This document shows positions 19,045 to 28,318 of a stretch of DNA of 64,000 bases, piece by piece. Numbering within the stretch: the first letter of the stretch is position 1; every line of letters begins with the position of its first letter. The DNA is from an uncultured Paracoccaceae bacterium (lineage in GTDB: Bacteria > Pseudomonadota > Alphaproteobacteria > Rhodobacterales > Rhodobacteraceae): assembly GCA_947495295.1 (NCBI GenBank), contig CANLYJ010000004.1, positions 262,841-326,840 on the forward strand, written 5' to 3'. Both the position numbers and the translations under genes were made by a program. Under the pieces are notes generated by a model, which did not search any database, was not told where the DNA came from, and was given only the letters and a program-made list of their open reading frames with translations.

Positions 19045-19079
19045 AACCGCCGTAGGGGGAAGCCCCCTGCGGCGGTTTT
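19045..19079 (+). terminator. Strong intrinsic terminator after the small lipoprotein gene
   Basis: A 15-base stem (19045-19059 with 19063-19077, one G-U pair) of the type AACCGCC...GGCGGTT closes a 3-base loop and runs into TTTT. It lies 40 bases after the lipoprotein stop and 23 bases before pccA, so pccA may need its own promoter or read-through. Confidence 0.85.
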
Positions 19080-19101
19080 GTATTTGGGGGACCGATAACA
19101 A

Positions 19102-21099
19102 ATGTTCAAAAAAATTCTCATCGCGAACCGTGGCGAAATTGCCTGCCGTGTGATCAAGACTGCCCGCAAGATGGGCATACAGACGGTGGCGATCTATTCG
19201 GATGCTGACCGCAATGCGCTGCATGTCAAAATGGCAGATGAGGCGGTGCATATTGGCCCACCACCTGCCAACCAGTCATATATCGTCATCGACAAGGTGA
19301 TGGATGCGATCAAACAGACCGGTGCCGAGGCCGTGCATCCCGGCTACGGTTTCCTGTCCGAGAATTCCAAATTCGCCGAGGCGCTGGAGGCTGCGGGTGT
19401 TGCCTTTATCGGCCCGCCCAAAGGCGCGATTGAAGCGATGGGGGACAAGATCACCTCTAAAAAGCTGGCGCAGGAGGCCAATGTCTCGACCGTTCCCGGT
19501 TATATGGGCCTGATCGAAGATGCCGACGAGGCGGTGAAGATTTCCAACGAAGTCGGCTATCCGGTAATGATCAAAGCCTCTGCTGGCGGTGGCGGCAAAG
19601 GGATGCGCATCGCCTGGAATGACGATGAGGCCCGCGAAGGCTTTCAATCGTCTAAGAACGAAGCGGCGAATTCCTTTGGTGATGATCGGATTTTCATCGA
19701 AAAATTCGTAACCCAGCCGCGCCATATCGAAATTCAGGTGCTGTGCGATGGGCATGGCAACGCGGTTTACCTGCACGAACGTGAATGTTCGATCCAGCGC
19801 CGCAACCAGAAAGTGATTGAAGAAGCCCCGAGTCCGTTTCTGGATGAAGCCACCCGCAAGGCCATGGGCGAACAATCCGTCGCCCTTGCACAGGCCGTGG
19901 GCTACACCAGTGCCGGCACGGTTGAATTCATCGTTGATGGCGACCGCAATTTCTATTTCCTTGAAATGAACACCCGTTTGCAGGTTGAACATCCGGTGAC
20001 CGAATTGATCACCGGCGTTGATCTGGTGGAACAGATGATCCGGGTTGCCGCCGGTGAAAAGCTGCCCTTTGCGCAGAAGGACCTGAAAATCAACGGCTGG
20101 GCGATGGAAAGCCGCCTTTACGCCGAAGACCCCTATCGCAACTTTCTGCCCTCTATCGGGCGGCTGGTGCGCTATCGTCCCCCAACCGAAGAGGCGTCCG
20201 AAACACGGGCCGTCCGCAATGATACCGGCGTCTATGAGGGCGGCGAGATCAGCATGTATTACGACCCGATGATCGCCAAGCTCTGCACATGGGCCCCTGA
20301 CCGGGCCACGGCGATTGAGGAAATGCGTCTGGCCCTCGACGGGTTCGAGTTGGAAGGGATCGGGCATAACCTGCCATTCCTTGCGGCCGTCTATGACCAC
20401 CCGAGATTCACCTCTGGCAATATGACCACGGCGTTTATCGAGGAAGAATATCCCGACGGGTTTGAAGGTGTAACACTGCCGGAAGAGGCCTGCACACGCA
20501 TCGCCGCCGCCGCCGCCGCCATGCACCGCGTGGCCGAAATCCGACGTACTCGTATTTCGGGCCGGATGGACAATCACGAACGGCATGTGGGCGAAGATTG
20601 GGTTGTCAGTCTGCAAGGCCACTCCCATGACGTCGTCATTACCGCTGATAAGGCTGGCGCGGATGTGAAAATCGGTGGCCAAACCCTGCGCGTGGAAAGC
20701 GACTGGACACCGGGCCAACCCTTGGCCCGTTTGATGGTCGATGATGCGCCTTTGGTGCTGAAAATCGGCAAGATTTCCGGCGGGTTCCGGGTGCGCTATC
20801 GGGGGGCTGACCTAAAGGTGCATGTCCGCACCCCACGTCAGGCCGAACTGGCCGCCCTGATGCCGGAAAAGCTGCCCCCCGATACGTCGAAATTCCTGCT
20901 TTGCCCGATGCCCGGCCTGATCGTAAAGGTCGATGTGGCCGCAGGTGATGAGGTGCAGGAAGGTCAGGCGCTTTGCACGGTTGAGGCGATGAAGATGGAA
21001 AACATCCTGCGCGCGGAACGCAAGGGCGTGGTCAAAAAGGTGAACGCCGGTGCCGGTGACAGCCTTGCCGTTGATGACGTGATCATGGAGTTTGAATAG
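19102..21099 (+). CDS. pccA: Propionyl-CoA carboxylase alpha (biotin carboxylase and carrier) subunit
   Basis: This 665-residue subunit carboxylates its own biotin using ATP and bicarbonate. The N-terminal biotin-carboxylase domain starts 'FKKILIANRGEIACRV', the ATP-grasp glycine loop is 'KASAGGGGKGMRI', and 'FLEMNTRLQVEHPVTE' provides catalytic residues. A linker (BT) domain spans about 460-590. The C-terminal carrier has biotinylated Lys631 in 'VEAMKMEN'. It works with PccB in the cytoplasm. Length is standard. Confidence 0.96.
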   Translation: MFKKILIANRGEIACRVIKTARKMGIQTVAIYSDADRNALHVKMADEAVHIGPPPANQSYIVIDKVMDAIKQTGAEAVHPGYGFLSENSKFAEALEAAGVAFIGPPKGAIEAMGDKITSKKLAQEANVSTVPGYMGLIEDADEAVKISNEVGYPVMIKASAGGGGKGMRIAWNDDEAREGFQSSKNEAANSFGDDRIFIEKFVTQPRHIEIQVLCDGHGNAVYLHERECSIQRRNQKVIEEAPSPFLDEATRKAMGEQSVALAQAVGYTSAGTVEFIVDGDRNFYFLEMNTRLQVEHPVTELITGVDLVEQMIRVAAGEKLPFAQKDLKINGWAMESRLYAEDPYRNFLPSIGRLVRYRPPTEEASETRAVRNDTGVYEGGEISMYYDPMIAKLCTWAPDRATAIEEMRLALDGFELEGIGHNLPFLAAVYDHPRFTSGNMTTAFIEEEYPDGFEGVTLPEEACTRIAAAAAAMHRVAEIRRTRISGRMDNHERHVGEDWVVSLQGHSHDVVITADKAGADVKIGGQTLRVESDWTPGQPLARLMVDDAPLVLKIGKISGGFRVRYRGADLKVHVRTPRQAELAALMPEKLPPDTSKFLLCPMPGLIVKVDVAAGDEVQEGQALCTVEAMKMENILRAERKGVVKKVNAGAGDSLAVDDVIMEFE

Positions 21100-21128
21100 A
21101 TGACAAGGCCGGGTCGGAAGTTGCTGAG

Positions 21129-21189
21129 GGCAGCGCCTGACCCTGGGTGGGTGCGAAGCGCCCTCCCGTGGGGAGGGTCGGGCGCTGCC
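21129..21189. terminator. Large inverted repeat between pccA and the convergent DUF4174 gene
   Basis: Sixteen-base arms (21129-21144 and 21174-21189, one mismatch; left arm begins GGCAGCGCC) enclose a G/C-rich centre that can fold further. There is no U-run. Its position between converging genes suggests a bidirectional terminator or a REP-like palindrome. Confidence 0.5.
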
Positions 21190-21224
21190 CGGCCTGTCAG
21201 CCGGGCGGGGCGCTTGTTGTACCG

Positions 21225-21686
21225 TTACCCTCCCAGCCGCCGGTCTGATATCTCTTGCTGGCGCAGGGGCATTTTGTCGATGGATCGGGACAGTTCGCGC
21301 ACGCTCCAGGGAGATGGTTTGCGCAGGGCGACGCGCCCATCCTTGCCGATCAGCGCCATCATATATCCACGCGGTCGCAGCTTTGTGCGCAACTCGGTTT
21401 CGGCGCTGGGGTCGGTATCTGTGATGATGATCACGTCCCGTTCGGCCAGATCGTCCAGACCTTGCATCAGACGGTCCAACTGCTGTTGGAAGCGCGGATC
21501 ATTGGGCGTGTCGGCAAAGACCACCAAGGGGCGCACGACCCATTGCAGCTCTGCCAAGGTAATATCAGCTGCGTCAAAGACCTGTGTGTGGTCTTCTTCC
21601 CACCGCTCAAGCGTTGTGGCGTCTTCGGCAGACAGTGGTGCGGCCATCAGGCAAAAGACTGTGGCGATGTTCGTCAATAGTTTCAT
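21225..21686 (-). CDS. DUF4174 periplasmic protein
   Basis: The 153-residue product has a signal peptide (1-20, ending 'APLSAE') and a thioredoxin-like DUF4174 domain with 'RPLVVFADTPNDPRFQQQLD' and 'RGYMMALIGKDGRVALRKPS'. No CxxC redox pair is present, so a thioredoxin activity is not expected. The function of DUF4174 is unknown. The chosen start (21686) gives a normal signal peptide; the frame continues open upstream across the antisense of the mutase gene, but that part is not credible. It diverges from the methylmalonyl-CoA mutase gene. Confidence 0.8.
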   Translation of the reverse strand: MKLLTNIATVFCLMAAPLSAEDATTLERWEEDHTQVFDAADITLAELQWVVRPLVVFADTPNDPRFQQQLDRLMQGLDDLAERDVIIITDTDPSAETELRTKLRPRGYMMALIGKDGRVALRKPSPWSVRELSRSIDKMPLRQQEISDRRLGG

Positions 21687-21785
21687 GAAATTAGATATAG
21701 AGGCGGCTTTGCCAAAAGCTAAGGGTATTGCGCAAATCAGTGCAAACAATTTCGCGATCCCTGCCGCCGCAAGCAGGAGGTTGAG

Positions 21786-23912
21786 ATGACCGACAAGAAA
21801 ACCTGGGAAGATGTTGCAGCCAAGGAACTGCGCGGCAAACCCCTTGCGGCACTGGATTGGGACACGTTGGAAGGGATCGCGGTCAAGCCGCTTTATACCG
21901 CCGAAGACACCGCCGATCTGCCGCATATGGGCGGTGTGCCGGGTGTTGCACCCTATACCCGTGGCGTGAAGGCCACGATGTATGCGGGCCGCCCCTGGAC
22001 GATCCGGCAATATGCGGGATTCTCTACGGCTGAGGAATCGAACGCATTCTATCGCAAGGCACTGGATGCCGGGCAGCAAGGCGTCTCTGTTGCTTTCGAT
22101 CTGGCCACTCACCGGGGATATGACAGTGACCATCCTCGGGTTGAGGGTGACGTTGGCAAAGCTGGTGTCGCCATCGACAGCGTTGAGGATATGAAGATCC
22201 TGTTTGACGGAATCCCACTGGACAAAGTCAGCGTTTCCATGACGATGAACGGCGCGGTCATCCCGATCCTCGCCAATTTCATCGTGGCAGGGGAAGAGCA
22301 GGGGCATCCGCGCAATGTCCTGTCCGGCACCATTCAGAATGACATCCTCAAGGAATTCATGGTGCGGAATACCTATGTCTATCCGCCTGAACCGTCGATG
22401 CGGATCATTGCGGATATCATCGAATATACGACGCATGAGATGCCGAAATTCAACTCGATCAGCATCAGCGGCTACCACATGCAAGAGGCCGGTGCGAACC
22501 TTGTGCAGGAACTGGCCTATACGCTGGCTGACGGGCGCGAATATGTCCGCACCGCCATCGCGCGCGGCATGGATGTGGATCAGTTTGCCGGGCGGCTTAG
22601 TTTCTTTTTCGCCATTGGTATGAACTTTTTCATGGAAGCCGCCAAACTGCGCGCCGCGCGCCTGCTGTGGTCCCGAATTATGGCAGAGTTCGAGCCCAAA
22701 AACCCCAAATCGTCGATGCTGCGCACCCATTGCCAGACATCTGGCGTGTCGTTGCAGGAACAGGACCCCTATAACAATGTCATCCGCACGGCCTATGAGG
22801 CGATGAGCGCTGTTCTGGGTGGCACGCAATCCCTGCATACCAACGCGCTGGACGAGGCGATTGCGCTGCCCACTGAATTCAGTGCCCGTATTGCGCGCAA
22901 TACCCAATTGATTTTGCAGGAAGAAACCGGGGTGACCAATGTGGTCGATCCGCTGGCGGGGTCTTACTACGTCGAAAATCTGACTCATGAACTGGCCGAA
23001 GCCGCTTGGAAGCTGATCGAAGAGGTTGAAGAGCTTGGCGGTATGACAAAAGCCGTTGCCACCGGCATGCCCAAGCTGCGGATTGAAGAAACAGCCGCGC
23101 GCCGTCAGGCCGAGATTGATCGCGGGATCGAGGTGATCGTGGGGGTCAATAAGTATCGCAAGGATAAGGAAGACCCGATCGACATTCTGGATATCGACAA
23201 TGCCGCCGTGCGCGAGGCGCAGGTTGCCCGGATCGACAAAACCAAGGCCGCGCGCGATCAAGATGCCTGCGACGCCGCCCTGGCCGAATTGACCCGCCGG
23301 GCGGGTGAAGGCGGCAACCTGTTGGAAGCAGCGGTCGAAGCCGCGCGCGCGCGTGCCACAGTCGGAGAAATCAGTATGGCCATGGAAAAATCATTCGGCC
23401 GGCACCGGGCCGAGGTCAAGACATTGGCAGGCGTCTATGGCGCGGCCTATGAGGGCGATGAAGGCTTTGCCGCCATTCAGCAAAGTGTGGATGGCTTCGC
23501 CGAGGAAGAAGGGCGCCGGCCACGCATGTTGGTCGTCAAAATGGGGCAGGATGGGCATGACCGGGGGGCCAAGGTGATTGCGACCGCCTTTGCCGATATC
23601 GGTTTTGACGTCGATGTCGGGCCGCTGTTTCAGACACCAGCCGAGGCCGCGCAGGATGCTATCGACAATGATGTACATGTCATTGGGATCAGTTCCCAGG
23701 CAGCGGGACACAAGACGCTGGCCCCAAAACTAGTGCAGGCCCTGAAAGATGCGGATGCCGAGGATATTATTGTCATCTGCGGGGGCGTTATCCCGCAGCA
23801 GGATTACCAATTCCTTTATGATGCGGGCGTGAAGGCGATCTTTGGTCCCGGCACGAACATTCCGCAAGCCGCCGAAGACATCCTGCGCCTGATCCGCGAG
23901 GCGCGCGGCTGA
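21786..23912 (+). CDS. scpA: Methylmalonyl-CoA mutase
   Basis: This adenosylcobalamin enzyme (708 residues) interconverts (R)-methylmalonyl-CoA and succinyl-CoA, the final step of propionyl-CoA assimilation begun by PccAB. The TIM-barrel catalytic domain includes '[20 protein letters not shown]' and '[20 protein letters not shown]'. The C-terminal B12 domain carries the base-off ligand His in '[14 protein letters not shown]' near residue 590. A single polypeptide of this length is the usual alphaproteobacterial form. AGGAGG precedes the ATG. GCAAA repeats at 21732-21746 may be further regulator half-sites. Confidence 0.95.
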   Translation: MTDKKTWEDVAAKELRGKPLAALDWDTLEGIAVKPLYTAEDTADLPHMGGVPGVAPYTRGVKATMYAGRPWTIRQYAGFSTAEESNAFYRKALDAGQQGVSVAFDLATHRGYDSDHPRVEGDVGKAGVAIDSVEDMKILFDGIPLDKVSVSMTMNGAVIPILANFIVAGEEQGHPRNVLSGTIQNDILKEFMVRNTYVYPPEPSMRIIADIIEYTTHEMPKFNSISISGYHMQEAGANLVQELAYTLADGREYVRTAIARGMDVDQFAGRLSFFFAIGMNFFMEAAKLRAARLLWSRIMAEFEPKNPKSSMLRTHCQTSGVSLQEQDPYNNVIRTAYEAMSAVLGGTQSLHTNALDEAIALPTEFSARIARNTQLILQEETGVTNVVDPLAGSYYVENLTHELAEAAWKLIEEVEELGGMTKAVATGMPKLRIEETAARRQAEIDRGIEVIVGVNKYRKDKEDPIDILDIDNAAVREAQVARIDKTKAARDQDACDAALAELTRRAGEGGNLLEAAVEAARARATVGEISMAMEKSFGRHRAEVKTLAGVYGAAYEGDEGFAAIQQSVDGFAEEEGRRPRMLVVKMGQDGHDRGAKVIATAFADIGFDVDVGPLFQTPAEAAQDAIDNDVHVIGISSQAAGHKTLAPKLVQALKDADAEDIIVICGGVIPQQDYQFLYDAGVKAIFGPGTNIPQAAEDILRLIREARG

Positions 23913-24496
23913 TGCGTCTGGATCATCTGGCCGTCGCGGCGGAAACGCTGGCGGAAGGCGTTGCGTTTGTCGAGGATGCGCTGGGTGTTCCGATGGTGCC
24001 GGGTGGCAAACATGCCCGGTTTGGTACACATAACGCATTGTTGGGGATGGGTGATATCTATCTGGAGGTCATCGCGCTGGACCCTGATGCCAAGCGTACC
24101 GGACCAAGCTGGTTCGGGTTGGACCATTTTACCGGCCCGCCACGACTGGCAAACTGGATCTGCGAGGTCGGCGATCTGAAATGGGCACCGCCCGAATGCG
24201 GCCCGGCGGTCGATCTGGAACGGGGGGATTTGCATTGGCAAATCACCGTGCCAGCCGATGGTGGCCTGCCCTTTGACGGGGCGCTGCCGACCTTGATGCG
24301 CTGGGGCGACGGGGTGACCCATCCGACGCAATCCTTGTCCGACAGCGGCTGCCGTTTGCGCCGGTTCCGGGTGTTCCATCCCGATGCTGCCGCGATTGCG
24401 GCCACACCCGATCCGCGTGTGCATGTGACCGCGGGCCCCAAAGGGTTTGATGCGGTGATCGAAACGCCCGCCGGGACCTGCCATTTACGCGGATAG
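23912..24496 (+). CDS. VOC/glyoxalase-like protein
   Basis: The 194-residue protein begins '[20 protein letters not shown]', a glyoxalase-like domain with a conserved metal-site-type His at residue 5. It starts inside the mutase stop codon (TGATG), so the two are translationally coupled. A methylmalonyl-CoA epimerase would be a tempting role, but the sequence looks like the larger glyoxalase-3-like group and lacks a clear epimerase signature. The substrate is unknown. Confidence 0.75.
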   Translation: MRLDHLAVAAETLAEGVAFVEDALGVPMVPGGKHARFGTHNALLGMGDIYLEVIALDPDAKRTGPSWFGLDHFTGPPRLANWICEVGDLKWAPPECGPAVDLERGDLHWQITVPADGGLPFDGALPTLMRWGDGVTHPTQSLSDSGCRLRRFRVFHPDAAAIAATPDPRVHVTAGPKGFDAVIETPAGTCHLRG

Positions 24497-24534
24497 CGGT
24501 TGAATGATTTTGCTGCGCGTCAGAGAATGCGCGG

Positions 24535-25215
24535 ATGTCAATCTGGACCCGCATTGCTGACGCTTTGGCCGCCCTTGCCTCGGGCGAGGGGTTGTCGGCT
24601 GTTTTTGAAAAACTGCGCACCCCGCCGGACCGCACAGTAGCCTTTACCATCGCCGTGATCGCGCTGGGTGCCAAGATGGCCAAGGCGGACGGAGTGGTGA
24701 CAAGGGATGAGGTTTTGGCTTTCCGTGAGGTCTTTGTCATCCCGCCCGCAGAGGAGGAAAGTGCTGCCCGTGTTTTCAACTTGGCCCGTCAGGATGTGGC
24801 CGGGTTTGATATCTATGCCCGCCGGATCAAGGCGATGTTTGGCGATGATGAAGGCCCGTTATCGGACCTGTTGCAGGGGCTGTTTCATATCGCGATGGCC
24901 GACGGCATCTATCACCCAAAGGAGGATGCGTTCCTGCAGGAAGTCTCTGATATCTTTGGGTTTAGTGACCGCCGGTTTCGGGGTATTCGCGCGCAGTTTG
25001 TAACCGATGCCGAAGGTGATCCCTATGATGTGCTGCGTGTCGATCCCGAAGCACCGATGGATGAAATCCGCACGGCCTGGCGTAATCTGGTCCGCGAAAC
25101 CCACCCCGACAGGATGATGGCCCGCGGCGTCCCGGAAGAGGCGATCAAGCTGGCCGAAAAACGCATGGTGGCGATTAATCGTGCTTGGGAACAGATTCAG
25201 GATGCCCGGTCGTGA
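24535..25215 (+). CDS. TerB-like/DnaJ-domain protein (DjlA type)
   Basis: The 226-residue protein joins an N-terminal TerB/DjlA-like helical domain (about 40-150, 'ALGAKMAKADGVVTRDEVLA') to a C-terminal J domain with the HPD tripeptide in 'RETHPDRMMARG'. J domains stimulate the ATPase of Hsp70, so this is probably a DnaK co-chaperone. Unlike E. coli DjlA, no clear N-terminal membrane anchor is seen. It overlaps the next gene by four bases (GTGA). Confidence 0.85.
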   Translation: MSIWTRIADALAALASGEGLSAVFEKLRTPPDRTVAFTIAVIALGAKMAKADGVVTRDEVLAFREVFVIPPAEEESAARVFNLARQDVAGFDIYARRIKAMFGDDEGPLSDLLQGLFHIAMADGIYHPKEDAFLQEVSDIFGFSDRRFRGIRAQFVTDAEGDPYDVLRVDPEAPMDEIRTAWRNLVRETHPDRMMARGVPEEAIKLAEKRMVAINRAWEQIQDARS

Positions 25216-26210
25216 GGATCGCGACCTATAATGTTGAATGGTTCAACACCCTGTTTGATGATGCCGGTGCATTGATCAATGACGGGTCCTGGTCGGGTCG
25301 CTGGGATGTAACAAAGGCGCAGCAGACAGCCGCATTAGGCCATGTATTTCAAATGCTTGACGCTGATGCGGTGATGATTATCGAAGCCCCCGATAGTAGT
25401 CGAAAACGCAGCAGCGTTGCGGCGTTGGGCCGGTTTGCGACGCAATTCGGTTTGCGCACCAGTGCGGCCATTTCGGGGTTTCAGAACGATACGCAGCAGG
25501 AAATCGCCTTGCTTTATGATCCGCTGGTGGTCGATGCCGTGCATGATCCCCGCGATGATCCCGGCTTTCCCCGCTTTGATGGCACGTTCCGAATGGATCT
25601 GGATGTAGATGCGGCCCCCGACCCGGTGCGCTGGTCGAAACCGCCGTTGGAGGTGGCGTTGACCACCCCGGCAGGTCCGTTGCGGATGATCGGTGTGCAT
25701 GCCAAATCCAAGGCCCCGCATGGTGCCCGCAATGATGCAGAGGCAATTCGGATTTCGATTGAAAACCGGCGCAAGCAATTGGCGCAATGTGTCTGGCTTC
25801 GGGGCCGTGTGGCGGCGCATCTGGAGGCCGGTGATGACCTGATTGTGCTGGGGGATTTCAATGATGGTCCGGGGCTGGACGAGTATGAAAAACTGTTTGG
25901 CCGATCAGGGGTCGAGATTGTGCTGGGCGAGGGTGATGCCGCGCGGATGTTTGATCCGCATGCGCGTGTCGCGCTGAGCCGCAGGCTGGCTGCGATGCCG
26001 GTCACTGCGCGCTTCAAACGTAAGGGAAAGCCTTATTTACAAGCGCTTTTGGACTATGTCATGGTGTCGTCTGGCCTGCGTGCAAAGGCACCGAAATGGC
26101 AAATCTGGCACCCGTTTGATCATCCTGAATGCTATGAAAACGCGGCACTGCGCGAGGCGCTTTTGCTGGCCTCTGATCACTTTCCTGTCGTCTTGGACAT
26201 TAGCTTGTGA
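25212..26210 (+). CDS. Endonuclease/exonuclease/phosphatase-family protein
   Basis: The 332-residue protein has the EEP metal-hydrolase motifs 'RIATYNVEWFN' near the N-terminus, 'MIIEAPDS', 'VLGDFNDGPGLDEYE' and the terminal 'SDHFPVVLDIS' with catalytic Asp-His. Substrates in this fold include DNA, phosphoinositides and phosphodiesters; none can be assigned. I chose the GTG at 25212, which overlaps the preceding TGA, because the fold begins right there; an ATG nine codons upstream lies inside the previous gene. Confidence 0.82.
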   Translation: MRIATYNVEWFNTLFDDAGALINDGSWSGRWDVTKAQQTAALGHVFQMLDADAVMIIEAPDSSRKRSSVAALGRFATQFGLRTSAAISGFQNDTQQEIALLYDPLVVDAVHDPRDDPGFPRFDGTFRMDLDVDAAPDPVRWSKPPLEVALTTPAGPLRMIGVHAKSKAPHGARNDAEAIRISIENRRKQLAQCVWLRGRVAAHLEAGDDLIVLGDFNDGPGLDEYEKLFGRSGVEIVLGEGDAARMFDPHARVALSRRLAAMPVTARFKRKGKPYLQALLDYVMVSSGLRAKAPKWQIWHPFDHPECYENAALREALLLASDHFPVVLDISL

Positions 26211-26246
26211 TTTGAAAAACCGCGCTGGTTTTACTATATTATCGGC

Positions 26247-26615
26247 ATGAAACAGATTGCTGCACTGACACTTGCCCTTGGCCTGGCTGTCAGCCCTGCA
26301 AGCGCGCAGGATGGCGAGGTTCAAGAAGGCTTTAACCTGATGGAAGAGGGCGCGCGGCTGTTGATGCGCGGCCTTATGTCCGAAATGGAACCGGCGATTT
26401 CAGAACTGCGTGGATCGTTGGAGGATATGGCGCCCGTGATTGGCGAATTCGCCCGCGAGATGGGCCCCGCCCTGACCGATTTTTTGGCGCAGGTCGATGA
26501 TTTCCGCCATTATGAAGCACCGGAATTCCTGCCCAACGGCGATATTATCCTGCGCCGTAAACCAACTGCGCCCATGTGGATGCCACAGGACGAAAACGGC
26601 GAGATAGACCTGTAA
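26247..26615 (+). CDS. Small periplasmic protein of unknown function
   Basis: The 122-residue protein has a signal peptide (1-20, 'LALGLAVSPASA') and an acidic helical body ('EGFNLMEEGARLLMRGLMSE') with a conserved-looking end 'PEFLPNGDIILRRKP'. It resembles an uncharacterised alphaproteobacterial family. It follows the EEP gene by 36 bases with a small A/T-rich hairpin between (AAAACC...GGTTTT). Function is unknown. Confidence 0.7.
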   Translation: MKQIAALTLALGLAVSPASAQDGEVQEGFNLMEEGARLLMRGLMSEMEPAISELRGSLEDMAPVIGEFAREMGPALTDFLAQVDDFRHYEAPEFLPNGDIILRRKPTAPMWMPQDENGEIDL

Positions 26616-26655
26616 ACACGCGATGGTTAACGCCGCTTTGGCGACCAGAAACGCA

Positions 26656-26713
26656 GGTCGGCAAAGCGTCGGCCACAGGTCGGCAAAACGTCGGACCCCA
26701 CCGCACGGTGGGG
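26656..26713. repeat. Dispersed GGTCGGCAAA repeat, copy 1, plus adjoining hairpin
   Basis: The unit GGTCGGCAAAGCGTCGG is followed by GGTCGGCAAAACGTCGG, two near-identical halves 25 bases apart. A second copy lies at 45806-45848 with few changes. Next to this copy CCCCACCG and CGGTGGGG (26696-26713) form a hairpin between two convergent genes. No gene is seen. Confidence 0.7.
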
Positions 26714-26738
26714 GCGGGTAAACGCAACGCGCGGTGGC

Positions 26739-28283
26739 TTACATCTTGCGAAAGACAACGTTGCCTTGTGCGTCTAGCGTATTTGTCAGGGCGGCGAAGC
26801 GCGCCTCTGCCACTTCGCCAAAAAGCGGGCGCGCCTCTTCGGATAGTTTCAAGGTCAGCTCGCGTGCCTTGGGTGACCATTTCAGCCGGCCCGGCGTTTC
26901 GTCCGATGTCAGCCAAAGCATCGCGCCAAGACGCATCGCCTTGCCTAAAATCTCGGCCTCTTTCACCTGATCATCACTGAGCATCTCGAAAAGTGATGCG
27001 TAACGGGTTTTGTCGATCTTGTTGGTGTAACGGTTCATCAGCGCCAGCCCCAACAGCACCCGTTCATAGTGTTTCAAGCCGCCCAGGTTGGCGCGCGTAG
27101 CGTTGTCGAACGTGACCTCGGCCCGGTAGTCGGGATGGGCGCGCCAGCTGACGTCATGCAAGAGGCAAGCCGCCTTGATGATCCGTTTGCGTTGCCAGTT
27201 GGCACGTGGGAATAGCGGTTTGACGAAATCATAGAGAACCCGCCCGAAACCGGGCATGCGGGCATCCTTGGCTTCAGCAAAGCGGCATGCCTCGACCAGA
27301 GGGTCGCGGTCGCGCAAGGCGACGGGCATCTGTTCAAATAGCATCCCTTCGCGGATGCCATAGGATGACACTGCCACATCCTTGGGTTTGAAGGTGCGCA
27401 TCAGTTCCTTCAGCACGATGGAGGCGAGCGGCACCAGCGACATCCGGCTGTCTGAGATATTGCAGCGGCTGCGTAGTTCCTGAAGATCGGATTTGCGGAT
27501 ATATTCGGCCGTCTTGCTGATCTGGCGCGATGTCATCCGATATTCGTGCAGCACAGTCAGCGGGTATTCGCGGCGTTCCATATCGACGCGGGCGATGGCC
27601 CGCCATGACCCACCGACCAGAAACAGCCGCATGCCGGTTGTATTGCCCATGTCGTCATGCAGGCGTTCCATGGTTTCACGCACATAGGCTTTGACGGCTT
27701 TCTTGCCGCCTTTGATTTCGCGTAGCTTCAGCGGGCCAAGTGCGGATGTCACCCGCCGGCCAACCCGGCCTTCCGCCAGATCGGCCAGTTCCATTGACGA
27801 CCCACCGATATCACAGACCAGCCCATAACTGCCCGGCCAACCCAAAAGGACGCCCTGCGCTGACAATCGCGCCTCTTCCTTGCCATCGATCACCCACAGC
27901 TTGATACCGGTTTCGCGCTGCACCTCGTCCCGGAATGCCTGTCCATCCGATGCCTCGCGCACGGCGGCGGTGGCGACGGCGGTCAGTGGCAGGATGCCCA
28001 TCCCCTTGGCCAGCGCGGCAAAGCGGCGGATCGCCGAGATTGCGCGCTTGCGCCCTTCGGGGTTCAGATGCCCGGTTTGCGACAGGCCAGCGCCAAGCGC
28101 ACACATGATTTTTTCGTTGTAGAAATAGGCGGGCGACCGTGCCGCCCCATCAAACACCACCAACCGGACAGAGTTGGATCCCACATCGATCACCCCAACC
28201 CGGCTTAGGCCCTTGGCAGCGGCATCTTCGAATAGCGGACGCCCGAACGGACCCCAGTCAATGCTTTCAGGATGCTTTGTCAT
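26739..28283 (-). CDS. ppx: Exopolyphosphatase (Ppx/GppA family)
   Basis: This 514-residue enzyme removes terminal phosphates from polyphosphate (or hydrolyses pppGpp). The actin-like ATPase fold starts 'GVIDVGSNSVRLVVFDG', with the second phosphate loop 'LVCDIGGSSMELADL', and a C-terminal HD-like helical region includes 'AACLLHDVSWRAHPDY'. It lies 35 bases downstream of ppk on the same strand, so synthesis and breakdown of polyphosphate are co-encoded. Confidence 0.93.
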   Translation of the reverse strand: MTKHPESIDWGPFGRPLFEDAAAKGLSRVGVIDVGSNSVRLVVFDGAARSPAYFYNEKIMCALGAGLSQTGHLNPEGRKRAISAIRRFAALAKGMGILPLTAVATAAVREASDGQAFRDEVQRETGIKLWVIDGKEEARLSAQGVLLGWPGSYGLVCDIGGSSMELADLAEGRVGRRVTSALGPLKLREIKGGKKAVKAYVRETMERLHDDMGNTTGMRLFLVGGSWRAIARVDMERREYPLTVLHEYRMTSRQISKTAEYIRKSDLQELRSRCNISDSRMSLVPLASIVLKELMRTFKPKDVAVSSYGIREGMLFEQMPVALRDRDPLVEACRFAEAKDARMPGFGRVLYDFVKPLFPRANWQRKRIIKAACLLHDVSWRAHPDYRAEVTFDNATRANLGGLKHYERVLLGLALMNRYTNKIDKTRYASLFEMLSDDQVKEAEILGKAMRLGAMLWLTSDETPGRLKWSPKARELTLKLSEEARPLFGEVAEARFAALTNTLDAQGNVVFRKM

Positions 28284-28318
28284 GTGGTCCCCGTCGCTAT
28301 CCCCGCAACAGGTATCGG

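Noticed and set aside
19276..20718. 480-residue minus-strand frame opposite pccA
   Set aside because: It mirrors conserved pccA codons and has no recognisable domain or ribosome-binding site.
21687..23261. Long minus-strand open frame antisense to methylmalonyl-CoA mutase, in frame with the DUF4174 gene
   Set aside because: The plus-strand mutase is unmistakable and the antisense frame reads as His/Arg-rich chance sequence; only the last 153 residues with a signal peptide are real.
23912..24496. Methylmalonyl-CoA epimerase assignment for the VOC protein
   Set aside because: The position after the mutase is suggestive, but the protein is longer than epimerases and their metal-site pattern is not evident.
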